Positions 51,856-61,609 of a stretch of DNA of 64,000 nt are shown piece after piece. The translations under genes and the position numbers were made by a program. The notes below the pieces were generated by a model. It saw nothing but the letters and a program-made list of their open reading frames with translations. It was not told where the DNA came from and did no database searches. The stretch covers positions 1,116,001-1,180,000 of the forward strand of contig NZ_CP043959.1 of assembly GCF_008632955.1 (NCBI RefSeq), written 5' to 3'. The stretch comes from Streptomyces tendae (GTDB taxonomy: Bacteria; Actinomycetota; Actinomycetes; Streptomycetales; Streptomycetaceae). The first letter of the stretch is position 1. Every line of letters begins with the position of its first letter.

Positions 51856-54822
51856 TTGGCTTTCCAGATGCCGGACCGCGGCGGAGGCCCGACGGGGCCA
51901 CGGATCAGAGTGGGCCGGCCGTCCCGACGGGTCCGGACCTTGCTCATGACACTGGGCGTCCTTGCCGTCCTCGGCATGGTGTTCACCATGTTCGCGGGGT
52001 TCTGGACCGACTGGCTGTGGTATCGCTCGGTCAACTACTCGTCGGTGTTCACCACGACCCTGTGGACCAAGGTCGGGCTCTTCTTCGTCTTCGGTCTGCT
52101 GATGGCCGTCGCGGTCGGCTTCAACATCTGGCTCGCACACCGCCTGCGGCCGCCGCTGAGCGCCATGTCGATGGAGCAGCAGAACCTCGACCGGTACCGC
52201 ATGGGCATCGCCCCGTACAAGAAGTGGCTGCTGCTGGGCATCACCGCGCTGGTGGGCCTGATCGCGGGTGCCTCCGCGTCGAGCCAGTGGCGCACCTGGC
52301 TGATGTGGGTCAACGGAGTGTCCTTCGGGCAGAAGGACCCCCAGTTCCATCTGGACGTCTCCTTCTACGCCTTCGACCTGCCCTGGTACCGGTTCCTGCT
52401 CGGCTTCGGCTTCGCGGCCACCATCCTGGGCCTGATCGCCGCCGCGCTCACCCACTACCTGTACGGCGGGCTGCGCATCACGAGCCCCGGCGCGCGCGCC
52501 ACGGCCGCGGCCACCGGGCACCTGTCGGTGCTGCTCGGCATCTTCGTCGCGCTGAAGGCCGTCGCGTACTGGCTCGACCGGTACGGACTGGCCGTGAAGT
52601 CCAGCGACTTCAAGGCCACCGACAGCTGGACCGGCCTGCGGTACGTCGACGCCAACGCCTACCTGCCGGCCAAGACGATCCTGTTCTGCATCGCCGTGAT
52701 CTGCGCGCTGCTGTTCTTCGCCACCCTGTGGCGGCGCACCTGGCAGCTGCCGGTCATCGGCTTCGGCCTGATGGTGCTGTCGGCGATCCTCATCGGCGGC
52801 CTGTACCCGGCGATCGTGCAGAAGTTCCAGGTTCAGCCCAACGAGCAGGCCAAGGAAGCGCCGTACGTCGAGAAGAACCTCGCGGCCACGCGTGAGGCCT
52901 ACGGGATCGGCGACTCGCAGGTCACCGACTATCCGGGCACGGCCACCACCAAGGACCAGGCCAAGCTGCGGGACGACGTGGCGGGCGCGGCCAGCATCCG
53001 CATCATGGACCCGAACATCGTGTCCCCGACGTTCCAGCAGCTCCAGCAGATCAGGAACTACTACGCGTTCCCGACCAACCTGGACGTCGACCGCTACGCC
53101 AAGGACGGTAAGGAGCAGGACACCGTCATCGGCCTGCGCGAGCTGAACTACAACGGCATCCCGAAGCGGAACTGGATCAACGACCACTTCCGCTACACCC
53201 ACGGCTACGGTGCCGTGGCCGCGGAGGGCACCAGTGCCGACTCCGGCGGGCGCCCGGCGTTCACCGAGTCCGACCTGCCGTCCAAGGGCGACCTCGGCAC
53301 GTACGAGCAGCGCGTCTACTACGGCGAGCGGACGACCACGTACTCCATCGTCGGCGGTCCCCAGAAGGAGATCGACTACTCCGACGACAGCGGCGAGAAG
53401 ACGTACAGCTACCAGGGCGACAGCGGCGTCAACCTCGACAACCCGGTCAACCGGGCCGCCTACGCGGTGGCGTTCGGCGAGCCGCAGATCCTGTACTCCG
53501 GTGCCATCGGCGAGGGTTCGCGGATCCTGTACAACCGCACGCCCAAGGAGCGCGTCGAGGCGATCGCGCCGTGGCTGACCATCGACGGCGACGCCTACCC
53601 GGCGGTCGTGGGGGGCCGGATCCAGTGGATCGTCGACGCCTACACGACCACCAACGGCTACCCGTACGCGTCCCGCACGACGCTGGGCGACACCACGGCC
53701 GACTCGCTGACCGCGACCAACGACCAGCGGACGGTGGTGGCCCAGCAGAACCAGGTCAACTACATCCGCAACTCGGTCAAGGCGACCGTCGACGCGTACA
53801 GCGGCGAGGTCAAGCTCTACCAGTGGGACACCCAGGACCCCGTCCTCAAGACGTGGATGAAGGCGTTCCCGGACACCGTGGAGCCGCGGAGCGAGATCTC
53901 CCAGGAGTTGATGGACCATCTGCGGTACCCGCAGGACCTGTTCAAGGTCCAGCGTGAGCTGCTGACCCGCTACCACGTGAAGGACGCCAACACGTTCCTC
54001 TCCGGCAGCGAGGTCTGGCAGGTGCCGGACGACCCGACGAACAAGACGGGTGAGACGGTCCCGCCGTACTACCTGAGCATGCGGATGCCGGACCAGCAGA
54101 ACCAGGTGTTCTCGCTCACCACGACGTTCACCCCGAACGGCCGTGACAACCTGAGCGCGTTCATGGCGGTCAACGCCGATCCGGGCACCGAGGACTACGG
54201 CAAGATCAGAATCCTGAAACTGCCGACCAGCACCACGGTCTCCGGACCCAAGCAGGTGCAGAGCCAGTTCAACTCCCAGCAGGACATCGCCGAGACGATC
54301 AGGCTGCTGAGAGGCGGCGACTCCGAGGTCGAGTACGGCAACCTGCTGACCGTCCCGCTCGACGGCGGACTGCTCTACGTGGAGCCGGTCTACGTCCGCG
54401 GTGGCGGACTGAAGTACCCGCTGCTGCGCAAGGTGCTGGTGACCTACGGCGGCCAGACGGCGTTCGAGGACACCCTGGAGCAGGCGCTCGACAAGGTCTT
54501 CGGCGGCGAGGGCACACCCGTCGAGCCACCGGCCGACGAAGGCACCGACGAGGACGAGGGCACCACGCCCCCGCCGAGCACGGAACAGCCCTCGACGGTC
54601 CAGGAGGCCCTGAACGACGCGCAGAAGGCCTTCGAGGCCGGCCAGGAAGCCCTGAAGAACAACGACTGGGAGGCCTACGGCCGGGCGCAGAAGGACCTTG
54701 AGGACGCGTTGCGCAGGGCCGAGGCGGCGCAGCCCGGCGGGTCCGGCGGGTCCGGCGGGTCCGGCGGCGCGCGGAGCAGTCCGAGCGCGGACCCGGGCTC
54801 CGGTCCACGGGCGAACAGCTGA
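51856..54822 (+). CDS. UPF0182 family large membrane protein
   Basis: About 988 aa. The start is probably TTG at 51856, because the strong ribosome site GAGGTG is 6 nt upstream of it; GTG at 51847 and ATG at 51868 are less well placed. Seven membrane helices occupy residues 30-330 (for example [21 protein letters not shown]). A large extracytoplasmic region of about 600 residues follows ([37 protein letters not shown]). The tail is acidic and then Gly/Ser-rich. The family is conserved in actinobacteria with unknown function. A short hairpin overlaps its stop codon. Confidence 0.9.
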   Translation: MAFQMPDRGGGPTGPRIRVGRPSRRVRTLLMTLGVLAVLGMVFTMFAGFWTDWLWYRSVNYSSVFTTTLWTKVGLFFVFGLLMAVAVGFNIWLAHRLRPPLSAMSMEQQNLDRYRMGIAPYKKWLLLGITALVGLIAGASASSQWRTWLMWVNGVSFGQKDPQFHLDVSFYAFDLPWYRFLLGFGFAATILGLIAAALTHYLYGGLRITSPGARATAAATGHLSVLLGIFVALKAVAYWLDRYGLAVKSSDFKATDSWTGLRYVDANAYLPAKTILFCIAVICALLFFATLWRRTWQLPVIGFGLMVLSAILIGGLYPAIVQKFQVQPNEQAKEAPYVEKNLAATREAYGIGDSQVTDYPGTATTKDQAKLRDDVAGAASIRIMDPNIVSPTFQQLQQIRNYYAFPTNLDVDRYAKDGKEQDTVIGLRELNYNGIPKRNWINDHFRYTHGYGAVAAEGTSADSGGRPAFTESDLPSKGDLGTYEQRVYYGERTTTYSIVGGPQKEIDYSDDSGEKTYSYQGDSGVNLDNPVNRAAYAVAFGEPQILYSGAIGEGSRILYNRTPKERVEAIAPWLTIDGDAYPAVVGGRIQWIVDAYTTTNGYPYASRTTLGDTTADSLTATNDQRTVVAQQNQVNYIRNSVKATVDAYSGEVKLYQWDTQDPVLKTWMKAFPDTVEPRSEISQELMDHLRYPQDLFKVQRELLTRYHVKDANTFLSGSEVWQVPDDPTNKTGETVPPYYLSMRMPDQQNQVFSLTTTFTPNGRDNLSAFMAVNADPGTEDYGKIRILKLPTSTTVSGPKQVQSQFNSQQDIAETIRLLRGGDSEVEYGNLLTVPLDGGLLYVEPVYVRGGGLKYPLLRKVLVTYGGQTAFEDTLEQALDKVFGGEGTPVEPPADEGTDEDEGTTPPPSTEQPSTVQEALNDAQKAFEAGQEALKNNDWEAYGRAQKDLEDALRRAEAAQPGGSGGSGGSGGARSSPSADPGSGPRANS

Positions 54823-54838
54823 CCAGGCGGCCTGGTCA
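54820..54838 (+). terminator. Short hairpin overlapping the UPF0182 stop codon
   Basis: TGACCAGG (54820-54827), CGG, CCTGGTCA (54831-54838). The first three bases are the stop codon itself. Confidence 0.5.
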
Positions 54839-54878
54839 CAGGCCCACCCCGCGCCGTGCTACGGTTGCAACACAACGG

Positions 54879-54952
54879 CGCGGGGTGGAGCAGCTCGGTA
54901 GCTCGCTGGGCTCATAACCCAGAGGTCGCAGGTTCAAATCCTGTCCCCGCTA
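54879..54952 (+). tRNA. Initiator tRNA-fMet (CAT), copy 1
   Basis: A 74-nt cloverleaf with anticodon CAT in CTCATAA, three consecutive G-C pairs at the base of the anticodon stem (GGG/CCC) and an unpaired first acceptor position (C1 opposite T72). Both are hallmarks of initiator tRNA. The T-loop is TTCAAAT. CCA is not encoded (ACTGA follows). It is identical to copy 2. Confidence 0.95.
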
Positions 54953-54976
54953 CTGAAGTCGCGCGGAAGCGACACC

Positions 54977-55010
54977 AAAGGCCCGGATTCCCAAGGGAAT
55001 CCGGGCCTTT
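54977..55010 (+). terminator. Terminator of initiator tRNA copy 1
   Basis: A perfect inverted repeat (54977-54992 with 54995-55010) ending in CCTTT, 24 bp after the tRNA. The effective loop takes in the inner bases. Confidence 0.85.
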
Positions 55011-55174
55011 GTGGTGGGCGAACGCATGTGCCCGCTTCCTCGACGGCGCTGCCGCCGACGGGAGTTGAGCGATCTGTGTTTGACTTGTCTCTCTGTGGGC
55101 ATGTCGACAAAACGCTGAAGTGACCTCACTGACTGCGGTATACCAGGTGTACCCAGGTTGCAGGTGGTGCGACG

Positions 55175-56992
55175 ATGGATGTTATGGGGGACAAGGCAAC
55201 TCTGTTCGAGTCAGGGCGTTTTGTGCAGTCCTCCCCCCGGGAGGAGACCCCTCACGAGACGGGGGAAGCGGCCGAGGAGGCGGCGGAGGAGCTGCGCCGG
55301 CGGCTCGCCGCCGAGGCCGGCGACGTCGAGGCGATGAGCGTCCTCGGCGCGATGCTGCTGCGCCGTGGTGACCTCGACGGTGCCGAACCCCATCTGCGTG
55401 CCGCCACCGCCGCGGGCGACCGCGCCGCCGCCAACAACCTGGGCGTCCTGCTGCACCAGCGGGGCTACCCCGACGAGGCCGCCGGATGGTGGCGGATCGC
55501 CGCCGTCGCCGGTTCGACGGCGGCGGCCCACGCGCTCGGCCGCCACCATCGCGAGCGCGGGGACGAACCCGCCGCCGAGTACTGGCTGCGCCAGTCCGCC
55601 GAGCAGGGCCACACCCTCGGCGCGTACGCCCTCGCCGACCTCCTGGAGCACCGGGGCGACGCGGAGGGCAGCGAGCGCTGGATGCGGGCCGCGGCGGAGC
55701 GCGGGCACCGGGAGGGCGCCTACCGGCTCGCCCGGGCCGTGGACCGCCGGGCCGCGCGCGACTCCGCCGACGCCGGTGCCGCGCTGGTCGAGGAGGCCGA
55801 GCAGTGGTACCGGCAGGCCGCCGCACGCGGACACCGCCGGGCCGCTCTGCACCTGGGCACGATCCTGGAGAAGCGCGGCGAGCTGAAGGAGGCCGGGCGC
55901 TGGTACCTGACCTCCGCCAAGGACGGCGAGCCGCGCGCCGCGTGCGCGCTGGGTTTCCTGCTGCGCGACGCCGGGGACACCGAGAACGCCGCCGTGTGGT
56001 GGCTGCGGGCGGCGCAGGACGGTGACGGCAACGCCGCCAACGCCCTGGGCGCGCTGCACGCGGAGCGGGGCGAGACGCAGACCGCCGAGCGGTGGTACCG
56101 GGCCGCCATGGACGCCGGCGACATCAACGGCGCCTACAACCTCGGGCTGCTCTGCGCCGACCAGGGGCGCACCACCCAGGCCGAGCAGTGGTACCGCCGC
56201 GCCGCCTACGCCGGTCACCGCGAGGCGGCGAACGCGCTGGCGATCCTGCTGCTGCGCGCCGGGGACGAGACCGGCGCGGAGCCGTGGTTCTCCAAGGCCG
56301 CGGAGGCCGGCAGCGTCGACGCCGCCTTCAACCTCGGCATCCTGCACGCCGGGCGGGGCGAGGAGCGGGCCGCGCTGCGCTGGTACGAGCGGGCGGCGGG
56401 CGCCGGGCACACCGAGGCGGCGCTCCAGGTCGGCATGGCGCGGCTGCGGGAAGGCGAGGAAGCTGAGGCCGAGCGGTTCCTGCGGTGCGCGGCGGGCGGC
56501 GGCAGCGCGGAGGCGGCGTACCGGCTGGCGACGGTGCTGGACGCCCGCCGGCCGCCGGAGCCCGCGCACGAGCTGGGGGAGCCGGTGCACCGGCGCAGCG
56601 AGTGCGAGGAGTGGTACGAGCGCGCTGCCACCCAGGGGCACCGGCGCGCCCAGGTGCGGGTCGGCATGCTGGCCGCGGCCCGCGGGGACGTCGTCGAGGC
56701 GGCCCGGTGGTACCGGGAGGCCGCGGAGGCCGGCTCGCGCAACGGCGCCTTCAACCTGGGGCTGCTGCTGGCGCGGGAGGGGAGCGAGCCGGAGGCGGCG
56801 GTGTGGTGGACCCGCGCGGCGGATGCCGGCCATGGCCGTGCGGCTCTGCGGCTCGCCCTGGTGTACGCCCGCCGTGGCGAACTGGCGGAGGGGCAGCGGT
56901 GGGCGGACCGGGCGGCGGAACTGGGGCCTCAGGCGGTCACGGAACGGGCGACGCGGTTGCGGGACGCTCTCCGGGAGGAGCTGTCCGCCTAG
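55175..56992 (+). CDS. Sel1/TPR-type solenoid repeat protein
   Basis: 605 aa, ATG at 55175 (ATG at 55184 is also possible). After about 40 polar residues the rest is a tandem solenoid of about 14 units of 34-37 residues, with the pattern AxxWYRxAAxxGHxxAAxxLGxLLxxRG. Examples are QWYRQAAARGHRRAALHLGTI and RWYRAAMDAGDINGAYNLGLL. These are Sel1-like/TPR repeats, which form superhelical scaffolds for protein binding. There is no signal peptide, membrane helix or enzymatic domain, so the partner is unknown. The gene sits between two identical initiator tRNA genes. Confidence 0.88.
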   Translation: MDVMGDKATLFESGRFVQSSPREETPHETGEAAEEAAEELRRRLAAEAGDVEAMSVLGAMLLRRGDLDGAEPHLRAATAAGDRAAANNLGVLLHQRGYPDEAAGWWRIAAVAGSTAAAHALGRHHRERGDEPAAEYWLRQSAEQGHTLGAYALADLLEHRGDAEGSERWMRAAAERGHREGAYRLARAVDRRAARDSADAGAALVEEAEQWYRQAAARGHRRAALHLGTILEKRGELKEAGRWYLTSAKDGEPRAACALGFLLRDAGDTENAAVWWLRAAQDGDGNAANALGALHAERGETQTAERWYRAAMDAGDINGAYNLGLLCADQGRTTQAEQWYRRAAYAGHREAANALAILLLRAGDETGAEPWFSKAAEAGSVDAAFNLGILHAGRGEERAALRWYERAAGAGHTEAALQVGMARLREGEEAEAERFLRCAAGGGSAEAAYRLATVLDARRPPEPAHELGEPVHRRSECEEWYERAATQGHRRAQVRVGMLAAARGDVVEAARWYREAAEAGSRNGAFNLGLLLAREGSEPEAAVWWTRAADAGHGRAALRLALVYARRGELAEGQRWADRAAELGPQAVTERATRLRDALREELSA

Positions 56993-57125
56993 CGCGGCCG
57001 AATGCGAGGGCTGAGCCCCGGACCGCCCTCGCGCAGCTCCCGCGCCCCTACGGGGCGCCTTCCCGGCCCCCTGGCGCGGTCGCCGCGCCCTTCAGGAGCC
57101 TCGGGGAAGCCTGCGGGGAAAGGAT

Positions 57126-57155
57126 TTGCTTCCATCGGGTGTCTTGACGTAGCGT
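57126..57155 (+). promoter_or_regulatory. Putative promoter of initiator tRNA copy 2
   Basis: -35-like TTGCTT (57126-57131), 18-nt spacer, -10 TAGCGT (57150-57155), ending 12 bp before the tRNA. Confidence 0.5.
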
Positions 57156-57167
57156 TGCATTCATCGC

Positions 57168-57241
57168 CGCGGGGTGGAGCAGCTCGGTAGCTCGCTGGGC
57201 TCATAACCCAGAGGTCGCAGGTTCAAATCCTGTCCCCGCTA
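57168..57241 (+). tRNA. Initiator tRNA-fMet (CAT), copy 2
   Basis: Identical 74-nt sequence to copy 1, with the same initiator features. It lies 2.3 kb downstream in the same orientation. CCA is again not encoded. The flanks differ, apart from a shared GTTGCA upstream and ACTGAAG downstream. Confidence 0.95.
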
Positions 57242-57248
57242 CTGAAGG

Positions 57249-57284
57249 CCGAGGGCCGGAATCCGAAAGGGTTCCGGTCCTCGG
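57249..57284 (+). terminator. Terminator of initiator tRNA copy 2
   Basis: CCGAGGGCCGGAA (57249-57261) pairs with TTCCGGTCCTCGG (57272-57284) with one G-U, followed by TCGTTCGTT. Confidence 0.75.
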
Positions 57285-57334
57285 TCGTTCGTTCGTGTAC
57301 GACAGCGGAGCGCTCGGCGCGGGCGCGACGAAAA

Positions 57335-57360
57335 GCCCCGGCACCCTGAGGTGCCGGGGC
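57335..57360 (-). terminator. Terminator of catR
   Basis: GCCCCGGCACC (57335-57345), loop CTGA, GGTGCCGGGGC (57350-57360). On the minus strand a TTTT tract follows the stem, so it acts for catR, 19 bp past its stop codon. Confidence 0.85.
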
Positions 57361-57379
57361 CTCGTGCGTCGGGTGGCGG

Positions 57380-57796
57380 CTAGGCCGCCGCGCAGTTCGG
57401 GCAGAGGCCGCGGTACGTCACCTCGACGTCGGACACCGTGAAACCGAACCGCTCCGTGGCGGGGAGGTCGGCCAGCGGGTTGCCGGTCGGGTGGACGTCG
57501 CGGATCGCTCCGCACTGCGCGCACACCAGGTGGTGATGGGGGCGGTGCGCGTTCGGGTCGTAGCGCTTGGCCCGCTTGTCCGTGGCGACCTCCAGCACCT
57601 CGCCGAGCGACACCAGTTCGCCCAGGGTGTTGTAGACGGTCGCCCGGGAGATCTCGGGCAGCTTGGCGACAGCTCTGGCGTGCACCTCGTCGGCCGTCAG
57701 GTGGACGTGTTCGCCGTCGAGGACCTCGGCCACCACACGGCGCTGCGCGGTCATCCGCCAACCACGTCCGCGAAGCCGTTCCAGAAGGTCACTCAT
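57380..57796 (-). CDS. catR: Fur-family peroxide regulator CatR
   Basis: 138 aa, ATG at 57796, 7 nt after TAGGCT (leaderless start likely). The Fur layout: a winged-helix N-terminus (WRMTAQRRVVAEVL; ISRATVYNTLGELVSLG), then the metal and dimer region with RPHHHLVCAQCG and a second pair CPNC, giving the four-Cys structural zinc site. It lies divergently next to katA, and an operator-like palindrome sits in the katA promoter. That fits CatR of S. coelicolor, which represses the vegetative catalase gene and itself until peroxide oxidises it. The Fur/PerR label alone would be ambiguous; context decides. Confidence 0.93.
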   Translation of the reverse strand: MSDLLERLRGRGWRMTAQRRVVAEVLDGEHVHLTADEVHARAVAKLPEISRATVYNTLGELVSLGEVLEVATDKRAKRYDPNAHRPHHHLVCAQCGAIRDVHPTGNPLADLPATERFGFTVSDVEVTYRGLCPNCAAA

Positions 57797-57858
57797 AGGC
57801 ACCAGCCTAACAGCAGGGGGGAGTCGAACCCCGAACGGGTGTGACTTTGGAGCTTTAC

Positions 57859-57886
57859 TTGACTTAGACAATGTCCATTGTAGGAT
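57859..57886 (+). promoter_or_regulatory. katA promoter with CatR operator
   Basis: -35 TTGACT (57859-57864), 16-nt spacer, -10 TAGGAT (57881-57886). The perfect palindrome ACAATG-TC-CATTGT (57868-57881) fills the spacer, so bound CatR would block RNA polymerase. The same region is upstream of catR on the other strand. Confidence 0.8.
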
Positions 57887-57939
57887 CGAGCTCGGCTTTA
57901 GCCAAGGCACAAGTTGCAGTAATGACGCAGGAGGCGCAC

Positions 57940-59391
57940 GTGACGCAGGGACCGCTTACGACGGAGGCCGGAGCTCCGGTCGCCGACAACCAGAACAGCG
58001 AGACCGCGGGCGTCGGCGGCCCGGTCCTCGTCCAGGATCAGCTCCTGCTCGAGAAGCTGGCCCACTTCAACCGTGAGCGCATCCCGGAGCGCGTGGTGCA
58101 CGCCCGCGGCGCCGGCGCGTACGGCACCTTCACGGTGACCGCCGACGTCACGAAGTACACCCGGGCCGCGTTCCTGTCCGAGGTGGGCAAGGAGACCGAG
58201 GTCTTCCTGCGCTTCTCCACGGTGGCGGGCAACCTGGGCGCCGCCGACGCCGTGCGTGACCCGCGCGGTTTCGCGGTGAAGTTCTACACCGAGGAGGGCA
58301 ACTACGACCTCGTCGGCAACAACACCCCGGTGTTCTTCATCCGGGACGCCATCAAGTTCCCCGACTTCATCCACACCCAGAAGCGCGACCCGTACACCGG
58401 CTCGCAGGAGGCGGACAACGTCTTCGACTTCTGGGGTCTGTCGCCCGAGTCCACGCACCAGGTGACCTGGCTGTTCGGTGACCGCGGCATCCCGGCGTCC
58501 TACCGCCACATGGACGGCTTCGGCTCCCACACCTACCAGTGGAACAACGAGGCCGGCGAGGCCTTCTGGGTCAAGTACCACTTCAAGACGGACCAGGGCA
58601 TCAAGAACCTGACCGCCGAGGAGGCCGAGGTCCTCGCGGGCAAGGACCCCGACTCCCACCAGCGCGACCTGCGCGAGGCCATCGAGCGGGGCGAGTTCCC
58701 GTCCTGGACCGTGTCCGTCCAGATCATGCCGGTGGCCGAGGCGGCGACCTACCGCTTCAACCCGTTCGACCTGACCAAGGTCTGGCCGCACGCGGACTAC
58801 CCGCTGATCGAGTTCGGCAAGCTGGAGCTCAACCGCAACCCGGAGAACATCTTCGCCGAGGTCGAGCAGTCGATCTTCAGCCCCGCCCACTTCGTGCCGG
58901 GCATCGGTCCCTCCCCGGACAAGATGCTCCAGGGCCGTCTCTTCGCGTACGGCGACGCCCACCGCTACCGCGTCGGCATCAACGCCGACCACCTGCCGGT
59001 GAACCGCCCGCACGCCACCGAGGCGCGTACCCACTCCCGTGACGGCCACCTGTACGACGGCCGCCACAAGGGAGCGAAGAACTACGAGCCGAACAGCTTC
59101 GGCGGCCCGTTCCAGACGGACCGCGCGCTGTGGCAGCCCGTCGCTCTCAACGGGGTCACCGGCGAGACGGTCACGCCCGTCCACGCCGAGGACAACGACT
59201 TCGTCCAGGCGGGCAACCTGTACCGGCTGATGACCGAGGACGAGAAGGAGCGCCTGGTCAACAACCTGGCGAACGCCATCTCGGGTGTGACGCGCGACGA
59301 CATCGCCGAGCGCGCGATCAACAACTTCCGTCAGGCGGACGAGGACTTCGGCAAGCGGCTGGAGGCCGCGGTGCAGGCCCTGCGCGGCTGA
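57940..59391 (+). CDS. katA: Monofunctional heme catalase
   Basis: 483 aa. GTG at 57940 has the strong ribosome site AGGAGG 5 nt upstream; an in-frame ATG at 57922 lacks one. Catalase signatures: [13 protein letters not shown] with the distal His (about residue 54), FLRFSTVAG, the distal Asn in [14 protein letters not shown], and the heme-ligand Tyr in [12 protein letters not shown]. It is a small-subunit (clade 3) catalase without a C-terminal flavodoxin-like domain. It converts hydrogen peroxide to water and oxygen in the cytosol. The CatR operator in its promoter and divergent catR show peroxide control. It equals the major vegetative catalase (CatA) of Streptomyces. Confidence 0.96.
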   Translation: MTQGPLTTEAGAPVADNQNSETAGVGGPVLVQDQLLLEKLAHFNRERIPERVVHARGAGAYGTFTVTADVTKYTRAAFLSEVGKETEVFLRFSTVAGNLGAADAVRDPRGFAVKFYTEEGNYDLVGNNTPVFFIRDAIKFPDFIHTQKRDPYTGSQEADNVFDFWGLSPESTHQVTWLFGDRGIPASYRHMDGFGSHTYQWNNEAGEAFWVKYHFKTDQGIKNLTAEEAEVLAGKDPDSHQRDLREAIERGEFPSWTVSVQIMPVAEAATYRFNPFDLTKVWPHADYPLIEFGKLELNRNPENIFAEVEQSIFSPAHFVPGIGPSPDKMLQGRLFAYGDAHRYRVGINADHLPVNRPHATEARTHSRDGHLYDGRHKGAKNYEPNSFGGPFQTDRALWQPVALNGVTGETVTPVHAEDNDFVQAGNLYRLMTEDEKERLVNNLANAISGVTRDDIAERAINNFRQADEDFGKRLEAAVQALRG

Positions 59392-59420
59392 TTTCCAGCG
59401 CTGGACCGCTTGTCGATCGA

Positions 59421-59451
59421 CGGGCCGGACTCCCTTCGGGGGTCCGGCCCG
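59421..59451. terminator. Bidirectional terminator after katA
   Basis: A 14-bp stem (59421-59434 with 59438-59451, counting G-U pairing) closed by a TTCG tetraloop on a C-G pair, a very stable loop. It separates katA from the convergent CBS gene. Confidence 0.85.
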
Positions 59452-59463
59452 TTCCGCGTACGG

Positions 59464-59865
59464 TCAGGCCGGCACCTGCTGGGCCGGCTGCCGGGCGGGT
59501 GCCCAGAGGCGGATGATGTCCCGGACCGAGACGATGCCCGCGGGCTCACCCCGGTCGAGGACGATCAGATGGCGGAAGCCGCCGTGGGCCATGGCACCCG
59601 CCGCCTCCTCGACGGTCCAGGAGGGGGTGGCGAAGACGACGTCGGTCGTGGTGTGGGCGTGGGCGCGTTCGGCGTCCGGATCCTGGCCGAGGCCGACGGA
59701 GTTGAGGACGTCCCGTTCGGTGAGGATGCCGATGCCGGTGCCGTCGGGATCGAGGACCACGGCCGCGCCCACCCGGCGCGCGGACATCAGGGCGGCGGCC
59801 TGGCGGAGCGTGTGGGCGGGGCCGATGGTGAGGACCACGGTGCTCATGGCGTCACGGACGAGCAT
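59464..59865 (-). CDS. CBS-domain-pair protein
   Basis: 133 aa. The ATG at 59865 lies 9 nt after AGGAGGTG; a GTG at 59877 inside that site is less likely. Two CBS motifs fill the protein: MLVRDAMSTVVLTIGPAHTLRQAA ... GIGILTERDVLNSVG, then VVFATPSWTVEEAAGAMAH ... AGIVSVRDIIRLW. CBS pairs bind adenosine nucleotides and regulate partners; no effector domain is attached here. It is convergent with katA, and a direct repeat TTCACAAG (59930-59945) occurs upstream. A link to redox stress is only suggested by position. Confidence 0.9.
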   Translation of the reverse strand: MLVRDAMSTVVLTIGPAHTLRQAAALMSARRVGAAVVLDPDGTGIGILTERDVLNSVGLGQDPDAERAHAHTTTDVVFATPSWTVEEAAGAMAHGGFRHLIVLDRGEPAGIVSVRDIIRLWAPARQPAQQVPA

Positions 59866-60035
59866 GGATGGAGCCACCTCCTACCGGAAAACACGAGGTC
59901 ACGGGCCGGTTGGCCCGCTCGTTCGTGATTTCACAAGTTCACAAGTGGGGGAACTCTCAGAGTGGCAGGCAAAGCGGGGGTCAACAAGAGGGCGCACGTG
60001 GCCGGTCGGGGGCGCGTGCGCGATCTCCGGCCTTC

Positions 60036-60836
60036 TCAGTAGCGCTGGTTGAGATACCCCAGCAGCTCGTCGTGCAGCAGGCCGTTCGACGCGGCGGCGT
60101 TGCCGCTGTGCGGGCCCGGGCGGCCGTCGAGCCCGGTGAAGGTGCCGCCTGCCTCGGTCACCACGATCGCCGTGGCCGCCATGTCCCACAGCGACAGCTC
60201 CGGCTCCGCGCACAGGTCGACCGACCCCTCGGCGACCATCATGTACGGCCAGAAGTCGCCGTACGCGCGCGTGCGCCACACCTCGCGGGTGAGGTCGAGG
60301 AAGCCGTCCAGCCGTCCCTGCTCCTCCCAGCCGGTGAGGGAGGAGTACGCGAAGGAGGCGTCGGAGACGCGGGACACCTGGGAGACCCGCAGCCGGGTGG
60401 CCGACGACAGGCTGCGTCCGGCGTAGGCGCCGTGCCCCTTCGCCGCCCACCAGCGGCGGCCCAGTGCGGGGGCCGAGACGACGCCCACGACCGGCTGGAA
60501 CCCGCCCTCGCCGGCCTCCATCAGGGAGATCAGCGTGGCCCACACGGGGACGCCCCGCACGTAGTTCTTGGTTCCGTCGATCGGGTCGATCACCCAGCGC
60601 CGCGGCCCGGTGCCCTCGACGCCGTACTCCTCGCCCAGGACCGCGTCCCTCGGGCGGGCGCGCTGGAGGTGGCCGCGGATGAGCTCCTCGGCGGCCTTGT
60701 CCGCCTCGCTCACCGGCGTCATGTCGGGTTTGGTCTCCACCTTGAGGTCGAGAGCCTTGAACCGGTCCATGGTCGCGGCGTCGGCGGCGTCCGCGAGGAC
60801 ATGGGCGAGACGCAGGTCGTCGAGGTAGTCGGGCAT
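60036..60836 (-). CDS. hisN: Histidinol-phosphatase HisN (inositol monophosphatase family)
   Basis: 266 aa, ATG at 60836 with TACCGT 7 nt upstream (leaderless start likely). Metal-site motifs of the IMP family are present: AVLGEEYG (Glu ligand), [13 protein letters not shown] (the DPxDGT motif) and [14 protein letters not shown] with the C-terminal Asp. In actinomycetes this family member dephosphorylates histidinol-phosphate, the penultimate step of histidine synthesis. The closely related monophosphatases differ little, so HisN rests on overall similarity and on the Streptomyces locus. It is cytoplasmic. Confidence 0.85.
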   Translation of the reverse strand: MPDYLDDLRLAHVLADAADAATMDRFKALDLKVETKPDMTPVSEADKAAEELIRGHLQRARPRDAVLGEEYGVEGTGPRRWVIDPIDGTKNYVRGVPVWATLISLMEAGEGGFQPVVGVVSAPALGRRWWAAKGHGAYAGRSLSSATRLRVSQVSRVSDASFAYSSLTGWEEQGRLDGFLDLTREVWRTRAYGDFWPYMMVAEGSVDLCAEPELSLWDMAATAIVVTEAGGTFTGLDGRPGPHSGNAAASNGLLHDELLGYLNQRY

Positions 60837-60963
60837 GCCCCGAACGGTATCGGCCGAGATCGGTTCCGGGCCACCGGGGGCCGGTTCCGCGACCCCTTGA
60901 CAGTGCCCGACGGCGCGTCAAATCTAACCGCAGGGTCGGCCGCTCGCCCCGAGGGAGGCGATG

Positions 60964-61572
60964 ATGCCTGCAGCGCGGGAATCTCTGCTGGACGCCGCGT
61001 ACACGGCCCTGGCCCGTCGGCCGTGGTCCGCGGTGCGGATGGTGGACGTGGCCGCCGCGGCCGGGGTGTCCCGCCAGACGCTCTACAACGAGTTCGGCAG
61101 CAAGGACGGCCTCGCGCGGGCCCTGGTGCGCCGGGAGGCCGACAGCTACCTGGCCGGCGTCGACCGCGCCCTCACCGCCCACACCGACCCGCGCGACCGG
61201 CTCACCGCGACCGCCGAGTGGACCACGGCGAGCGCCCGCGAGAACGCCCTGGTGCGCGCCATGCTCACCGGCTGCTGGAGCGAACGCCTGCCCGTGCCGG
61301 CCCTCGCGGCCGTGCCGTCCGGGTCCGCCCTGCCCGCGCAGCGCCGCGCCGACGGGCCCCTGCCCTCACCCGCCGACCTCGTCCACCTGGTCCGCGACCG
61401 GGCCGTCGCCGTGCTCGCGGGGCCCGGGCACACGCGGGGCGACACCGCGGACCTCGCGCGGTCCTGCGAGCTCGTGATCCGCCTCGCCCTGTCCTGCGTC
61501 GTCGCGTCCGCGCCGGACGACGGGGTGGCCGAGCTGGTCCGGGGTGCCCTGCATCGTCGGCCGGTGCCGTGA
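60964..61572 (+). CDS. TetR-family transcriptional regulator
   Basis: 202 aa, ATG at 60964 with GGAGG 5 nt upstream; an ATG just before it is also in frame. The helix-turn-helix is MVDVAAAAGVSRQTLYNEFGSKDGLARAL near residues 25-52. The C-terminal half is the helical ligand domain (TADLARSCELVIRLALSCVV). The effector is unknown. It is divergent from hisN and convergent with the SMR exporter, 37 bp away. Regulation of that exporter by this protein is possible but would be unusual given the convergent arrangement. Confidence 0.9.
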   Translation: MPAARESLLDAAYTALARRPWSAVRMVDVAAAAGVSRQTLYNEFGSKDGLARALVRREADSYLAGVDRALTAHTDPRDRLTATAEWTTASARENALVRAMLTGCWSERLPVPALAAVPSGSALPAQRRADGPLPSPADLVHLVRDRAVAVLAGPGHTRGDTADLARSCELVIRLALSCVVASAPDDGVAELVRGALHRRPVP

Positions 61573-61609
61573 GAGGCCCCGCGAACGGATCCCATGAAAG
61601 GGGGACCGC

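Noticed and set aside
54879..57241. Integrated element between the tRNA copies
   Set aside because: No integrase, no att-like partial repeat beyond the complete tRNA duplication, and the enclosed gene has ordinary Streptomyces composition.
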